Origin: a virus | IMG/VR virus record: IMGVR_UViG_3300037558_000892 | Coordinates: 1 to 21,500 of that record | DNA length: 21,500 nt | Reading direction: 5' to 3' (one strand) | Shown here: in pieces, positions 6,198 through 13,244 of the stretch | How the letters are laid out: each line of letters begins with the position of its first letter | How positions within the stretch are numbered: position 1 is the first letter of the stretch | Notes under the pieces: generated by a model | The model's database searches: none | Told to the model about the DNA's origin: nothing | The model's input: only the letters and a program-made list of their open reading frames with translations | Translations under genes and position numbers: made by a program

Positions 6198-6259
6198 GGA
6201 AGTGGTCTGAATGGACAGTCTGGACATCCAGCACCACAACATCCTTTATTTTTTATCAT
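6182..6259 (-). CDS. cysteine-rich microprotein (25 aa)
   Basis: A 25-residue frame starting MIKNKGCCGAGCPDCPFRP and ending PRHNK before TAA. Four cysteines in CC-x3-C-x2-C order match the core of DUF5522-like or 'oxidoreductase-like' CCG.GC..CP. motifs known at protein ends in bacteria and eukaryotes, and could bind a metal or iron-sulfur group; that role is inference. ATG 6259 lies in the AT-rich stretch 3' of the upstream gene and has no strong Shine-Dalgarno. The frame is too short for usual gene callers, but four motif-positioned cysteines in 25 codons are unlikely by chance. It fills the gap between 6286-6519 and purC. Confidence 0.65.
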   Translation of the reverse strand: MIKNKGCCGAGCPDCPFRPLPRHNK

Positions 6260-6272
6260 TAATTTATATTGT

Positions 6273-6300
6273 GAAGCGATTATGTTTAGTCAATCGCTTC
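6273..6300 (-). terminator. stem-loop over a stop codon
   Basis: GAAGCGATT and AATCGCTTC form a perfect 9-bp stem with a 10-base loop (loop includes the TAA stop of 6286-6519). No U-run follows; the next bases are ACAATATAAATT. It could be a 3'-end stabilising or processing structure, or a weak terminator. Confidence 0.5.
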
Positions 6301-6519
6301 ATCAGATTGTTTATTGTATAGATCTTCCAGTTTTTCTCTAGATAAATCAACATACATCAATTCTTCTCCTGCTTGTGGTGCTTCAGGATGCTTTGGTTTG
6401 GGAGGAGTCCTCATCTCTATGTTAATAGATTGAATGTTAGACCACATCATAGCGAAGGCACCACCAGTGATAAGAGCGAAGCATACAAAGTAAAGTGCGA
6501 ACTCAAAACTATTCATCAT
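6286..6519 (-). CDS. small membrane-anchored phage protein
   Basis: A 77-residue protein with an N-terminal transmembrane helix (about residues 5-26, FEFALYFVCFALITGGAFAM) and a cytosolic tail containing PPKPKHPEAPQAGEELMYVD and LSREKLEDLYNKQ. From memory, proteins with the 'KHPEAP..GEELMYVDLSRE' tail occur near photosynthesis genes in several T4-like cyanophages; function unknown. Two ATGs start the frame (6519, 6516); ATGA overlap with the upstream stop favours 6519. The stop lies in a stem-loop. Confidence 0.75.
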   Translation of the reverse strand: MMNSFEFALYFVCFALITGGAFAMMWSNIQSINIEMRTPPKPKHPEAPQAGEELMYVDLSREKLEDLYNKQSDEAID

Positions 6520-6761
6520 GCTCCCTGAAGTGATTGAACTGTGTTGTGAAGTTCTCCAATGTCTAGGAGACCTTCAGCACTGAACCAAGGGGCATTTGCC
6601 CAACTGAATCCTTCACCCATGGTGCTATCGGGTGCAACGATATACCAATGACATGCTGTGTCTGGTACATCTACTGCACACTTAGACCAATCGTCACTCC
6701 ACTGTGGAACTTGTACCCACATAATGGCAGCAAATATAAAACTGAATAGTGATTTGATCAT
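6516..6761 (-). CDS. small putative exported phage protein
   Basis: An 81-residue protein with a short hydrophobic N-terminus (MIKSLFSFIFAAIMWVQVP) that looks like a signal peptide or anchor. The rest is Trp-rich and acidic (QWSDDWSKCAVDVPDTACHW at 20-39, then WANAPWF near 54-60) with two cysteines, C28 and C37, that could form a disulfide outside the cytosol. I recall similar proteins in other cyanophages but no function. It sits between doxX-like and 6286-6519. ATGA coupling with the latter supports both frames. The 28 bases upstream contain no promoter I can identify. Confidence 0.7.
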   Translation of the reverse strand: MIKSLFSFIFAAIMWVQVPQWSDDWSKCAVDVPDTACHWYIVAPDSTMGEGFSWANAPWFSAEGLLDIGELHNTVQSLQGA

Positions 6762-6789
6762 GTCTTATTAAAGGTTATTGGTCTAAGTT

Positions 6790-7200
6790 TTAATTAGAAG
6801 AATCTTTATTAAAGAGTCTCAGTTTTATGAGATGGTCTATTGAGAACATACCTGGACCACTGAGAACGATACATGCGGCACCTCCCCAGTAAAGAACTAA
6901 GAGTTCTAACAAGTAGATGTTAAATCCAGATGTAACTAGGGCATGATAAATTGCGAATGATATTGTACCTAAGATTGCTAAGGCACCCAGACGAGTGCCT
7001 AGTCCACAGATAACAATCCAACTCCCCACAACCTCAGCAAATGCTGCGAAGTATGAGGAGACGATTGGGAATGGAAGATGCAATGGTCGTACAAATGCAT
7101 CCGCAAAGTTTTCAATGTTCTCTAGTTTCTCATATCCATGATGGATAAGCATGGTGCCTAACGCAATACGAAGTAGTAAGAATCCTAGAGATTGAATCAC
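6790..7200 (-). CDS. DoxX-family membrane protein
   Basis: A 136-residue protein of the DoxX / terminal-quinol-oxidase-subunit-like family with four hydrophobic helices (about residues 3-20, 45-67, 70-90, 97-116). Family signs: the N-terminal [22 protein letters not shown] (residues 5-26) and [19 protein letters not shown] in helices two to three. Family members are linked to oxidative or redox stress in membranes; the exact activity is unsettled. The start is GTG 7200, overlapping the psbD stop as GTGA, with AGAGG about 9 bases upstream. Direct coupling to psbD suggests a function in keeping thylakoid electron flow during infection (inference). Confidence 0.82.
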   Translation of the reverse strand: MIQSLGFLLLRIALGTMLIHHGYEKLENIENFADAFVRPLHLPFPIVSSYFAAFAEVVGSWIVICGLGTRLGALAILGTISFAIYHALVTSGFNIYLLELLVLYWGGAACIVLSGPGMFSIDHLIKLRLFNKDSSN

Positions 7201-8252
7201 AATGCATTACCTCTTGGTAGAACTTCCTCTGGAAATACGAATGACTCATGTGGTTGATCAACTGGTGCCAACCATGCACGTAGTCCTTCATTAAGCAAGA
7301 TATTCTTGGTATAGAACGTCTCAAACTCAGGATCTTCTGCTGCACGAATCTCTTGACTCACGAAATCGTAAGCACGAAGATTGAGAGCAAGACCAATAAT
7401 GCCAATACTGGATGTCCATAGACCCATAACAGGCACAAACAACATGAAGAAATGAAGCCAACGCTTGTTAGAAAACGCAATACCGAAGATCTGCGACCAG
7501 AAGCGGTTTGCAGTGACCATAGAGTAAGTTTCCTCCTCTTGTGTTGAATCAAACGCCTTAAAGGTGTTTGCTTGATCGCCGTCTTCATACAGTGTATTCT
7601 CAACTGTGACTCCATGGATTGCTGATAGCAATGCTCCACCTAGTATACCAGCAACTCCCATCATATGGAAGGGGTTGAGGGTCCAGTTGTGGAAACCCTG
7701 AAGGAACAACAGGAATCTAAAGATTGCTGCTACCCCGAAACTAGGTGCAAAGAACCATGAAGACTGACCCAGTGGATAGATAAGGAATACGCTGACAAAA
7801 ACAGCAATAGGACCAGAGAACGCAATAGCATTGTATGGTCTGATGCCAATCAGACGAGCAAGTTCAAACTGTCGAAGCATGAAACCAATGAGAGCAAAGG
7901 CTCCGTGGAGTGCCACAAAATTCCAGAGTCCCCCAAGTTGGACCCAGCGGACGAAATCGCCTTGAGCTTCAGGACCCCAGAGAAGAAGAAGAGAATGACC
8001 CATAGCGTCAGCAGGCGTTGACACAGCCGCTGTGAGAAAATTAGCACCTTCAAGATAGGAAGTTGCCAATCCGTGGGTGTACCACGACGTAGCGAAAGTT
8101 GTACCAGTAAGCCAGCCACCAATTGCCAGATAAGCAGTGGGAAGAAGTAGTAATCCAGACCAACCAATAAAAACGAAACGATCCCGCTTAAGCCAGTCGT
8201 CAAGGACATCGAACCATCCCCTCCTTTGTTGTTGTAATGTTGAAGCAACCAT
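7197..8252 (-). CDS. psbD: photosystem II D2 protein
   Basis: A complete 351-residue D2 protein, the partner of D1 in the photosystem II reaction centre in the thylakoid membrane. The five transmembrane helices are intact. Key residues, shifted by one from standard numbering, are present: Tyr-D at Y159, H188 next to it, the P680 chlorophyll ligand H196, and iron ligands H213 and H267. Nothing suggests loss of function. Cyanophages make D2 (with D1) to replace damaged reaction-centre protein and keep photosynthesis running. ATG 8252 has a perfect AGGAGGT 10 bases upstream, within the last codons of 8257-8604. It is coupled to the downstream DoxX gene. Confidence 0.98.
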   Translation of the reverse strand: MVASTLQQQRRGWFDVLDDWLKRDRFVFIGWSGLLLLPTAYLAIGGWLTGTTFATSWYTHGLATSYLEGANFLTAAVSTPADAMGHSLLLLWGPEAQGDFVRWVQLGGLWNFVALHGAFALIGFMLRQFELARLIGIRPYNAIAFSGPIAVFVSVFLIYPLGQSSWFFAPSFGVAAIFRFLLFLQGFHNWTLNPFHMMGVAGILGGALLSAIHGVTVENTLYEDGDQANTFKAFDSTQEEETYSMVTANRFWSQIFGIAFSNKRWLHFFMLFVPVMGLWTSSIGIIGLALNLRAYDFVSQEIRAAEDPEFETFYTKNILLNEGLRAWLAPVDQPHESFVFPEEVLPRGNAL

Positions 8253-8256
8253 TTTG

Positions 8257-8604
8257 TTACTTACCTCCTTTAGGTTTTTCTTTTAAATCCGAATTTGTTA
8301 CTGGTCCATATGGATGATGAGGTTTATGTTCTCTATCCATAGGTTGAGACCCAGTTAAATCTCTGCGAGATTGATTACTAATGATTATAAATGCATCTTT
8401 GTTATACTTACGATCCCCATATTGGGATGCCCACTTTTTGTTGTAAGTTTCACCTTGGTGGATACCAGATACCTGTGTGCCACCAATCTCAACTACAATG
8501 TCATCACCTTCTTCCCAACTCAGTTTCTCTACGATAGAGGCAACTTGTTCATTGATGGTAGGTGGTTCCATAATACGTTCTTCAGGATCAAGTTTACCGT
8601 GCAT
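8257..8604 (-). CDS. hypothetical phage protein
   Basis: A 115-residue soluble, charged protein starting [16 protein letters not shown]. No domain recognised. A beta-like centre ([19 protein letters not shown]) precedes '[20 protein letters not shown]' and a basic, proline- and histidine-rich tail ending EKPKGGK. It lies between the small gene 8594-8749 (11-base overlap) and psbD (4 bases), where other cyanophages also carry short unknown genes. Its tail encodes the psbD Shine-Dalgarno, so both are likely translated from one message. Confidence 0.75.
   Translation of the reverse strand: MHGKLDPEERIMEPPTINEQVASIVEKLSWEEGDDIVVEIGGTQVSGIHQGETYNKKWASQYGDRKYNKDAFIIISNQSRRDLTGSQPMDREHKPHHPYGPVTNSDLKEKPKGGK
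8263..8269 (-). promoter_or_regulatory. strong Shine-Dalgarno of psbD
   Basis: AGGAGGT, 10 bases before ATG 8252, encoded within the final KGGK codons of the upstream gene. It is the strongest ribosome site noted here, contrasting with the weak sites of psbA and purC. Confidence 0.85.
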
Positions 8605-8749
8605 CTTCTTGTGTTCTGTTGTAGATAACTACTCGCCCATCAATATGGGTAAAAACTAACTCATCTGTATGACCCCAACAAAGTTCTTCGTAAAGGGCGT
8701 TCAGTTTCTCCATGTCCTCATACAAGGCATTGGAGTTTAAATCACTCAT
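8594..8749 (-). CDS. small conserved phage protein (51 aa)
   Basis: A 51-residue protein found by reading the 137 bases between neighbours. It begins MSDLNSNALYEDMEKLNALY and continues EELCWGHTDELVFTHIDGRV, ending YNRTQEDAR. Helical first half, beta-like second half. It resembles short cyanophage proteins near psbA/psbD that I recall only in outline. It overlaps 8742-8969 by 8 bases and 8257-8604 by 11, the overlap style of this genome. Too short for many callers; function unknown. Confidence 0.8.
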   Translation of the reverse strand: MSDLNSNALYEDMEKLNALYEELCWGHTDELVFTHIDGRVVIYNRTQEDAR

Positions 8750-8969
8750 GGTTAGAGTTTACGAAATACTTATCAATAATTTGTACACGCTCTTCCTGAT
8801 GAGCAATGATATCGAGTTGTTCTTGGATAGCGGCAAGGATGTCAGGATGCTCACCGATTCCTACAGGATTATGAAGATATACTTCCACGTTCATACGTGC
8901 CTTTTGGATTTCACCATCCGCCGATCGTTTTAGAGCGGAGATAATTTCTGGTCGCAGAGATGAAGACAT
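8742..8969 (-). CDS. small conserved phage protein (75 aa)
   Basis: A 75-residue, largely helical soluble protein starting MSSSLRPEIISALKRSADGE, followed by a 'VYLHNPVGIGEHPDILAAI' loop and a C-terminal helix ending KYFVNSNHE. I recall equivalents near psbA in T4-like cyanophages, with no known function. It starts 23 bases after the psbA terminator U-run; the weak TATAAT-containing stretch 5' of that terminator may serve it, or read-through from psbA. No clear Shine-Dalgarno. Confidence 0.75.
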   Translation of the reverse strand: MSSSLRPEIISALKRSADGEIQKARMNVEVYLHNPVGIGEHPDILAAIQEQLDIIAHQEERVQIIDKYFVNSNHE

Positions 8970-8992
8970 AAAACTTTACAATAACAAAGACT

Positions 8993-9017
8993 AAAAAAGG
9001 GGTCGTAAAGACCCCTT
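8993..9017 (-). terminator. psbA intrinsic terminator
   Basis: Minus strand AAGGGGTC, 5-base loop, GACCCC, TTTTTT: a 6- to 8-bp GC-rich stem plus U6. It sits 20 bases after the psbA stop and separates psbA from the 8742-8969 / psbD group. Confidence 0.9.
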
Positions 9018-9036
9018 AATTATACCACAAGTGTGA

Positions 9037-10119
9037 TCAACCAACAACTGGTGCGGTGAGTGCTACAGGTGTAGACTCGGCAGCAGCAAGGTCGAGTGGG
9101 AAGTTGTGTGCGTTACGCTCATGCATAACTTCCATACCCAGACCAGCGCGGTTAAGAACGTCTGCCCAGGTGTTGAGCACACGACCCTGACCATCAAGGA
9201 TGGACTGGTTAAAGTTGAAACCGTTCAGGTTAAATGCCATCGTAGAAACACCAAGTGCGGTGAACCAGATGCCAACAACAGGCCAAGCAGCAAGGAAGAA
9301 GTGCAAGGAACGTGAGTTGTTGAATGAAGCGTATTGGAAGATCAAGCGACCAAAGTAACCATGAGCAGCAACGATATTATATGTCTCTTCTTCTTGTCCA
9401 AACTTGTAACCATAGTTCTGAGACTCTGTCTCAGTCGTTTCACGAACGAGTGAGGACGTAACCAATGAACCGTGCATAGCACTGAATAGTGAACCACCGA
9501 AGACTCCAGCAACACCGAGCATGTGGAACGGGTGCATGAGAATGTTGTGTTCGGCTTGGAAAACCAACATGTAGTTAAAGGTTCCCGAAATACCCAAAGG
9601 CATAGCATCGGAGAACGAACCTTGACCAAAGGGGTACACCAAGAATACTGCGGACGCAGCCGCAACAGGAGCAGAGTATGCGACACAGATCCAGGGTCTC
9701 ATGCCCAAGCGATAAGAAAGTTCCCATTCACGTCCCATATAGGCGTAGATGCCGATCAGGAAGTGAAAGACTACGAGTTGGAAAGGACCACCGTTATACA
9801 GCCACTCATCAAGTGATGCGGCTTCCCAGATGGGATAGAAGTGAAGACCAATTGCGTTGGAAGATGGAACAACTGCACCAGAGATGATGTTGTTACCATA
9901 CATGAGTGAACCAGCGACGGGTTCACGGATGCCGTCGATGTCCACAGGAGGAGCAGCGACGAAGGCGACGATGAAACAGATGGTTGCTGCCAACAGAGTT
10001 GGAATCATCAGTACGCCGAACCAACCGACATAGAGGCGGTTATTGGTAGAAGTTACCCACTCGCAGAAAGATTCCCACGATGAGGTTGTTTGTTGTTGTT
10101 GTAATGTAGCGTTAGCCAT
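9037..10119 (-). CDS. psbA: photosystem II D1 protein
   Basis: A complete 360-residue D1 protein with all five helices. Residues (one above standard numbering) include Tyr-Z Y162, H191, the P680 ligand H199, iron ligands H216 and H273, and the manganese-cluster residues D171, H333, E334, D343 and the A345 carboxyl end. Cleavage after A345 would remove a 15-residue tail, so host CtpA processing is expected. The position equal to standard 130 is Glu ([11 protein letters not shown]), the high-light D1:2 form. ATG 10119 begins MANATLQQQ; a GTG 36 bases upstream is open but does not match the family. The ribosome site is weak. Phage D1 replaces photodamaged host D1. Confidence 0.98.
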   Translation of the reverse strand: MANATLQQQQTTSSWESFCEWVTSTNNRLYVGWFGVLMIPTLLAATICFIVAFVAAPPVDIDGIREPVAGSLMYGNNIISGAVVPSSNAIGLHFYPIWEAASLDEWLYNGGPFQLVVFHFLIGIYAYMGREWELSYRLGMRPWICVAYSAPVAAASAVFLVYPFGQGSFSDAMPLGISGTFNYMLVFQAEHNILMHPFHMLGVAGVFGGSLFSAMHGSLVTSSLVRETTETESQNYGYKFGQEEETYNIVAAHGYFGRLIFQYASFNNSRSLHFFLAAWPVVGIWFTALGVSTMAFNLNGFNFNQSILDGQGRVLNTWADVLNRAGLGMEVMHERNAHNFPLDLAAAESTPVALTAPVVG

Positions 10120-10239
10120 TAAATTGAAAGGGTTAGATATGAGTGCGGGGAACACTAGTAAGATATGCCTGTTGCACCCTCAGCAGCAGGTATTAGAGAC
10201 TGTTATTTTATGTCGCTGTTTAGTCTCGGTAAGGCGACG

Positions 10240-10261
10240 AAAACAGTGAGGAAACCCTCAC
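10240..10261 (-). terminator. psbA leader hairpin
   Basis: GTGAGG, loop GTTT, CCTCAC, then TGTTTTC: a 6-bp stem with a short U-rich tail, about 10 to 30 bases downstream of the psbA promoters. It may end read-through from the glycan cluster, or act as an attenuator or stabiliser in the psbA leader. A second weaker pairing (GTCGC with GCGAC) follows. The rest of the 190-base leader (10120-10308) contains no gene I can support. Confidence 0.55.
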
Positions 10262-10271
10262 CACGTTCATG

Positions 10272-10279
10272 TATTTATA
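10272..10279 (-). promoter_or_regulatory. T4-type late promoter motif for psbA
   Basis: TATAAATA (10279-10272) is an exact match to the T4 late promoter consensus, 153 bases before psbA and overlapping the -10 side of the sigma70-like promoter. It suggests psbA can be transcribed late, using the phage sigma factor. Confidence 0.6.
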
Positions 10280-10305
10280 TTAACACGACCTGAGCACTTT
10301 GTCAA
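10277..10305 (-). promoter_or_regulatory. sigma70-like psbA promoter
   Basis: TTGACA (10305-10300, perfect -35), a 17-base spacer, and TAATAT (10282-10277, four of six). It gives an approximately 150-base psbA leader. The strong -35 overlaps the last codons of 10309-11046. Confidence 0.65.
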
Positions 10306-10308
10306 GCC

Positions 10309-11046
10309 TCAGATCCTACAGCAGGGTTTGTACCGGAATCTGCTGAGTCCTGTCATTATACACAATTCTGACAGCAACTGTGACTCCTTACCAGGATTGT
10401 GGTACTTGTAGTCACCCTGACGAATGTCCCACCACTTGCCCTGGTAACCAGCGTCAGTGAAATGGTTTAGGAACTCAAGACTATAATCATACACAAAATC
10501 TTTATCCATCAAGGACAACGTGGCACCATAGGATACCTGGTCCCTAATACCACCTTTCATGTATAACTCCCACCAGTTTTCGTTAAACTCCTGCTCACTA
10601 TTTCTCCACAGTATTGTGTTTAATGGAGAAAACCAGTCAGTAAAATTAAAATTCAATGACTTTAAGTGATCAGTAAACTGAATTGTGGTAATATAATCCA
10701 CCCATCCTTTACGATAATACTCCATACACTCGTTAAGGTATGAGTGTCTATGTGGATGCTGAAGACAGAACATCTTCTCACTGTCAAATATAACCTCACT
10801 CAGGTCAAAGAAAGTCTCGTTGAGTAAATGCAATCTTGTACCATCACAGTATATACTAGGTCCATCAAAGGGACAGTTGATTTTGTAGTAGCGCGATGTT
10901 CTTATAGGATGCCCTTGGTCTATACTGGGATATACCTTCCAAGGTCCTACTGCCTCAGCGTCCCCAAAGCATATGTACTCATGTCCTGGTGGCATCTCAA
11001 CAGGCAGAGAGCAATAGTTGTTCTCAATACAGGTGTATATCAGCAT
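10309..11046 (-). CDS. TOD1/MUCI70-like glycosyltransferase, copy C
   Basis: A 245-residue protein, the most diverged of three tandem paralogues of a DUF616-like (TOD1/MUCI70) glycosyltransferase family. Shared landmarks are MLIYTCIENNY at the N-terminus, VGPWKVYP (33-40), the Asp-containing strand SIYCDGTRLHL (64-74; siblings have WIDACY or WVDACY), QHPHRHSYLNE (96-106) and IRDQVSYGATL (about 171-181). The first-loop Asp of the siblings (YD, residue 12) is Cys here. It overlaps the upstream paralogue by 23 bases. It should act on sugars in the cytosol, but donor and acceptor are unknown, and the changed positions could mean altered specificity or lower activity. Last gene of the cluster. Confidence 0.65.
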   Translation of the reverse strand: MLIYTCIENNYCSLPVEMPPGHEYICFGDAEAVGPWKVYPSIDQGHPIRTSRYYKINCPFDGPSIYCDGTRLHLLNETFFDLSEVIFDSEKMFCLQHPHRHSYLNECMEYYRKGWVDYITTIQFTDHLKSLNFNFTDWFSPLNTILWRNSEQEFNENWWELYMKGGIRDQVSYGATLSLMDKDFVYDYSLEFLNHFTDAGYQGKWWDIRQGDYKYHNPGKESQLLSELCIMTGLSRFRYKPCCRI

Positions 11047-11812
11047 TAAAATCTATCATGAATGAATGGTCGTGCTTAGCATATATGTATGAAAGACCTG
11101 TAATTTCTCGTAGAGCAGAGAGAAAATCTTTTCTTCTAAGAGTACAGTCTAAGTCACCATCTTTAGGATGTTTACCAAGTCTTCCCACTTTATTATAATG
11201 CCCCAAAGTTATACCACATGCATTTCTGTCCTCAATAATATCGGGATTAAATCCATTGAGTTGTAGTGCTGCGTCAAAAGATATCTGATCTCTGTTAGGA
11301 CCCATCTCAAAATACTTCCACCATGTCAGATTAAACTTACGGGTTTGATCATCGATTGTTCTGTATATAATTGTCCCCAAAGGACTACGATAGTTTCTAA
11401 AATTATATCCAACCTTAGCAAGTTCTTCTGTAATTCTAATGCCTTGGTCCCAAGTATAGAATAAACATAAGAATCCTTCGAGCATCTCATCATAATAACT
11501 AAATCTATTTGGATGACGGAGGATAGTAAACTCTGTTATGTTTTTAGAGAACTCTACAAACTCCTTTGTCATCCTATAGCAAGCATCAATCCATACTGTC
11601 CGTTCACCTTCTTCAAAGTAAACATCTGGATTGATCTTAGGGAAAGCTGATAACCTACGAGGACACTGGATATCTACGTCAAGTTTAATGAACTCCCATG
11701 GTCCCTCTTGCTTGACAGTTCCATCATGAAACATAACATATCTTACATCAGGGTCATAGTAATGATCTGGAATTCTATCGTATGAGTTTGTAATACATGA
11801 GTAGATGATCAT
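11024..11812 (-). CDS. TOD1/MUCI70-like glycosyltransferase, copy B
   Basis: A 262-residue paralogue with all family landmarks: IIYSCITNSYDRIPDH at the N-terminus, GPWEFIKLD (37-45), VWIDACYRM (73-81), ILRHPNRFSYYDEM (97-110) and the C-terminal NRDQISFDAALQ. These fit the DUF616 glycosyltransferase-like domain, which in plants acts on galacturonan or mucilage and in bacteria lies in polysaccharide loci. The WIDA Asp and the RHP motif probably contact the sugar nucleotide (inference). ATG 11812 overlaps the upstream stop as ATGA. It shares the stretch AATGAACTCCCATGGTCCC (plus strand) with copy A, supporting recent duplication. Confidence 0.75.
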   Translation of the reverse strand: MIIYSCITNSYDRIPDHYYDPDVRYVMFHDGTVKQEGPWEFIKLDVDIQCPRRLSAFPKINPDVYFEEGERTVWIDACYRMTKEFVEFSKNITEFTILRHPNRFSYYDEMLEGFLCLFYTWDQGIRITEELAKVGYNFRNYRSPLGTIIYRTIDDQTRKFNLTWWKYFEMGPNRDQISFDAALQLNGFNPDIIEDRNACGITLGHYNKVGRLGKHPKDGDLDCTLRRKDFLSALREITGLSYIYAKHDHSFMIDFNADIHLY

Positions 11813-12525
11813 ACTACAGCACCAAGAACCTTTCTAAGTTTTTTCTGAAAAACTTTTTCGTCTTTAGGTTGGACGAGTGGATAGTTATGTGAGTATGGTT
11901 TCGCACGAGTTGATTGACTCAGATCAACTTGCAAATCAACTCTAGGAACATTCTTACCAAAAACCAGGTACTGAGCAATAGCACTGGTGATCTGATCACA
12001 ACGATATAATTTATCACCTACGAACCACCTCCAGTATTCAGCATTGAATTCCGCAACTGCTGATGTATTATGTCTCCACATACAACAGTTGATTGTATGA
12101 TCAAACATCGATGGTCGATAACCAATAGTTCGAATGTCCCGAGCAAGTTTTAAAAGATTATCCTCGGGCAAGAATCCCCACTTATAAACCTTCATAAACT
12201 CTCCCAATAGTGTACGTTTCTCTGGGTGATGCTGTAGTGTAATCTCGCCTGTGCTGAGGATGTCTCGCGACCTATCAGCAAATGTTTCGTCCATACTATA
12301 ACAGGCATCCACCCACACATGCGGTTCATCAAACCATAAGTGAGACAGACACCTGATACGATACGATTTTAGAACAGGATCACCTTCCTCAGAGATCTTA
12401 ATGAACTCCCATGGTCCCTTCTGCTCAACTGGTTTGTCATAAAAAAGCACATACTTCACGCCCGGATCATAGTGATGATCTGGGATCGTGTCGTATGCGT
12501 TAGTGATCGTTGTGAATATAATCAT
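11809..12525 (-). CDS. TOD1/MUCI70-like glycosyltransferase, copy A
   Basis: A 238-residue paralogue. It begins MIIFTTITNAYDTIPDHHYD, almost the same as copy B, then GPWEFIKISE (38-47), VWVDACYSM (70-78), LQHHPEKRTLLGEF (97-110), and CDQITSAIAQYL in the C-terminal third. The family and possible role are as for copy B. ATG 12525 shares its A with the upstream TGA (TGATG), so I prefer it to the TTG one codon earlier. Being first of the three and having the full acidic set, it is probably active. Confidence 0.75.
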   Translation of the reverse strand: MIIFTTITNAYDTIPDHHYDPGVKYVLFYDKPVEQKGPWEFIKISEEGDPVLKSYRIRCLSHLWFDEPHVWVDACYSMDETFADRSRDILSTGEITLQHHPEKRTLLGEFMKVYKWGFLPEDNLLKLARDIRTIGYRPSMFDHTINCCMWRHNTSAVAEFNAEYWRWFVGDKLYRCDQITSAIAQYLVFGKNVPRVDLQVDLSQSTRAKPYSHNYPLVQPKDEKVFQKKLRKVLGAVV

Positions 12526-13244
12526 CAATCACGGTTGTTTAGTTTAACCTCTTTACTAATTTGACCCAGAGATTGTCCGATGATTCTATTAGAAACGTTA
12601 CCAGGTTCACGATTAAACCATCCAGTAGCAATATACTTTTCCTTATCACCTGTCAAGAAAGCACCACGATGCATGTGAGTATAACAAGCAGGCCAAAGAA
12701 CAATTGTTCCTCGCGTCGGATGAAAACTCTTCTTCTGATAAAGGAAGTCAGTTCCGCCACCATCCTCTGGTGGAATATCATTCAAGTAAATCATCCATGT
12801 AAGAACACGATCACGATATATGAAGGATCCGTTCTCACAATGCCAGACATGGTATCCACCACCAGGTTCAGTCTTCTGAAGTTTACAAGTCCAGGAAGAA
12901 ACAGGATCAGCAGAATCAATCATGCCTTGATACTCCTTAGCATACATTTCAAACGCTTGACCAAGAGCTTGATTGACCTGTGCTGCAAGACCAGGATCAG
13001 ACACCTCAAGATAGATACCCTGGTCTTTACGACCCATCAGACCGTTGGTAAATTGTGTTTCACCATCTCCAAAAGATTCTAGAGCATAATTAGGATTTCC
13101 ATAACACTCATCTTTAATATACTTAAGTTCATTCCAATACTCAAATGCTTTGATAAGAATGTCACAAAACTCTTGAGTCACTAGACCTTCGGCAACACCG
13201 ATATGATCATAGAATTTCATCTGAACTGGTTGTTGTTCACTCAT
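12525..13244 (-). CDS. 2OG-Fe(II) oxygenase, HxE variant
   Basis: A 239-residue prolyl-4-hydroxylase-type 2-oxoglutarate/Fe(II) oxygenase. The catalytic half contains GGGYHVWHCENGS (128-140), with H135 and E137 as an HxE in place of the common HxD; YLNDIPPEDGGGTDFLY (153-169); FHPTRGTIVLWPACYTHMHRG (174-194), supplying the distal His (H190 or H192); and KEKYIATGWF (201-210), where K203 may bind 2-oxoglutarate as Lys does in P4H enzymes. It lies between glycosyltransferase genes with ATGA and TGATG couplings, so it may hydroxylate a sugar, lipid or protein of the same pathway. Substrate unknown. Confidence 0.82.
   Translation of the reverse strand: MSEQQPVQMKFYDHIGVAEGLVTQEFCDILIKAFEYWNELKYIKDECYGNPNYALESFGDGETQFTNGLMGRKDQGIYLEVSDPGLAAQVNQALGQAFEMYAKEYQGMIDSADPVSSWTCKLQKTEPGGGYHVWHCENGSFIYRDRVLTWMIYLNDIPPEDGGGTDFLYQKKSFHPTRGTIVLWPACYTHMHRGAFLTGDKEKYIATGWFNREPGNVSNRIIGQSLGQISKEVKLNNRD

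Noticed and set aside
7850-8248. Minus-strand frame inside psbD in another register
   Set aside because: It is a hydrophobic shadow of the D2 helices; psbD covers the region in the correct frame.
9022-9027. TATAAT just after the psbA stop as promoter of 8742-8969
   Set aside because: A -10 is present, but the -35 at 17 bases is poor (TTGTTG) and any transcript would meet the psbA terminator at once.
9106-9887. Several plus-strand frames inside psbA
   Set aside because: They are shadows of psbA, whose entire length is conserved.
12561-13082. Plus-strand 173-codon frame
   Set aside because: It is fully antisense to the oxygenase at 12525-13244, has no ribosome site and low-complexity composition; the minus-strand gene has clear motifs.
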